Origin: an uncultured Clostridia bacterium | GTDB lineage: Bacteria > Bacillota > Clostridia > Oscillospirales > Acutalibacteraceae | Length of the DNA: 6,926 nt | Assembly (NCBI GenBank): GCA_947168785.1 | Contig: CAMVNL010000115.1 | Location: forward strand, 1-6,926 | Direction: 5' to 3' | Part shown: one piece after another, positions 6,019 to 6,926 of the stretch | Position numbering within the stretch: position 1 is the stretch's first letter | Layout: every line of letters begins with the position of its first letter | The notes under the pieces: generated by a model | The model's database searches: none | Told to the model about the DNA's origin: nothing | The model's input: only the letters and a program-made list of their open reading frames with translations | Made by a program: the position numbers and the translations under genes

Positions 6019-6926
6019 TCCTGTCGTTTGAAGGGCACTCCTTCCGTTATGAGTGCGAAAAAATATGCCGCATCTATTTCCCCACGGAAAAGATCGTCTT
6101 CGGCGACGCTCCGTCGCAGCCCGAAAATGATCCGAGACGGGTGAAAACCTGTATGGAGCCGCAGGGGAATCTCCTGCTGTTTTCGTGCGAAGCGACAATC
6201 GACGGCCGCTTCCGGGGGTACGGCTTTGCCGCCGCGTCGCCGGATCCGTCCGATGAGGCCGCGTATAAAGCGGAATGTGAAAAGTTGCTGGCAAAAGCCA
6301 TGACCCGCGTGCTGACGGATCTGACCGGGATCCGGCCCCCCTGGGGCATTCTCACGGGCGTGCGTCCCGCCAAGCTGATGCGCCGGTATCTGGCGCAGTA
6401 CGGCGAAGAGGAGGCCGTCCGACGTTTTACCGGTTTTTTGCAGGTCTCGCCGGAAAAAACGGCGCTGGCCCGTCAGGTGGCGCTGGCGGAAAACGAATGC
6501 GCAGCGCTGTCCACGGAAAGATCCTTTTCGCTATACGTGTCCATCCCCTTCTGCCCCACCCGCTGCGCCTACTGTTCTTTCGTCTCCCATTCCATCGCCC
6601 AGGCGAAAAAGCTGATTCCCGACTACGTGCGGCTGCTGTGCCGCGAGATCGGGCAGACGGCGGCCATCGCCCGGGAGCTGGGGCTGCAATTGGAGACCGT
6701 CTATGTCGGCGGCGGCACGCCCACCTCCCTGTCGGCGGCCGATCTGGAACAGATCACCGATGCGCTGAACGGATCCTTCGACCTGAACAGCGTGCGGGAA
6801 TTTACCGTGGAGGCGGGCCGTCCCGATACGGTGGACCGAGAGAAGCTGGCAGTGCTGAAAAAGGCCGGCGTAACCCGTATCAGCATCAATCCCCAGACCT
6901 TTTCGGACGCGGTGCTGGAGCGCATC
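6015..6926 (+). CDS. hemZ: Coproporphyrinogen dehydrogenase HemZ-like radical SAM enzyme (3' end outside window)
   Basis: The first 304 residues are present and the frame stays open to the window end. HemZ-type proteins are relatives of the oxygen-independent coproporphyrinogen III dehydrogenase, proposed to act in haem synthesis under anaerobiosis. The N-terminal domain carries PPWGILTGVRPAKL (108-121), a HemZ hallmark not found in HemN. The radical SAM core starts at SIPFCPTRCAYCSF (176-189) with the 4Fe-4S cysteines C180, C184 and C187. GGGTPT (232-237), EAGRPDT (266-272) and RISINPQT (288-295) follow, again in HemZ rather than HemN form. The start overlaps the upstream stop as ATGA, with only a weak purine stretch before it, pointing to coupled translation. 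Family members are about 480-500 residues, so roughly 40% is missing. True coproporphyrinogen activity of this subfamily is less certain than for HemN. Confidence 0.93.
   Translation, partial: MILSFEGHSFRYECEKICRIYFPTEKIVFGDAPSQPENDPRRVKTCMEPQGNLLLFSCEATIDGRFRGYGFAAASPDPSDEAAYKAECEKLLAKAMTRVLTDLTGIRPPWGILTGVRPAKLMRRYLAQYGEEEAVRRFTGFLQVSPEKTALARQVALAENECAALSTERSFSLYVSIPFCPTRCAYCSFVSHSIAQAKKLIPDYVRLLCREIGQTAAIARELGLQLETVYVGGGTPTSLSAADLEQITDALNGSFDLNSVREFTVEAGRPDTVDREKLAVLKKAGVTRISINPQTFSDAVLERI

Overview
The window is a GC-rich stretch (roughly 60% by eye) from what looks like a gut-type Clostridia genome. The Oscillospiraceae/Ruminococcaceae area is my best guess. The basis is the gene order recJ - rel - dtd - metallo-beta-lactamase - hemZ, the bifunctional Rel, the HemZ-type radical SAM protein, the Gram-positive style ribosome binding sites, and the AT-richer spacers filled with short palindromes. 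All genes lie on the + strand and read as one housekeeping cluster. The taxonomic call is inference; there is no rRNA or other marker here.

Layout. Positions 1-95 hold an extended -10 promoter (TTGCAT, 17 bp, TGC-TATAAT) and a strong ribosome binding site for recJ, which starts with TTG at 96 and ends at 2129. The recJ-rel spacer (2130-2266) is almost entirely a repeat-like element: four GATNAAA-type heptads, a GC-rich hairpin, and complementary TTTCATC-type heptads running up to the rel ribosome binding site. rel (2267-4456) encodes a full-length (p)ppGpp synthetase/hydrolase with both active sites intact. The next spacer (4457-4649) carries a striking run of five tiny hairpins with 3-nt loops, separated by 7-nt linkers. 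Then come a small PspC-domain membrane protein (4650-4895), dtd (4892-5350, overlapping pspC by 4 bp), a short spacer with a 20-bp palindrome, a glyoxalase II-like metallo-hydrolase (5389-6018), and hemZ (from 6015, overlapping by 4 bp and cut by the window end).

How the genes relate. RecJ is a 5'-3' single-strand exonuclease for repair and recombination. Rel sets the (p)ppGpp level in starvation. Dtd removes D-amino acids from mischarged tRNA. The metallo-hydrolase probably acts on glutathione-type or other thioesters. HemZ is an anaerobic coproporphyrinogen dehydrogenase-like radical SAM enzyme. They share an operon rather than one pathway. In Bacillus-type genomes apt lies between recJ and rel, and rel directly precedes dtd. 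Here apt is absent from that slot, and a hairpin array plus pspC sits between rel and dtd.

I found no defence system, CRISPR array, transposase, tRNA or rRNA. The most unusual content is in the spacers: each holds a different kind of short palindromic sequence.
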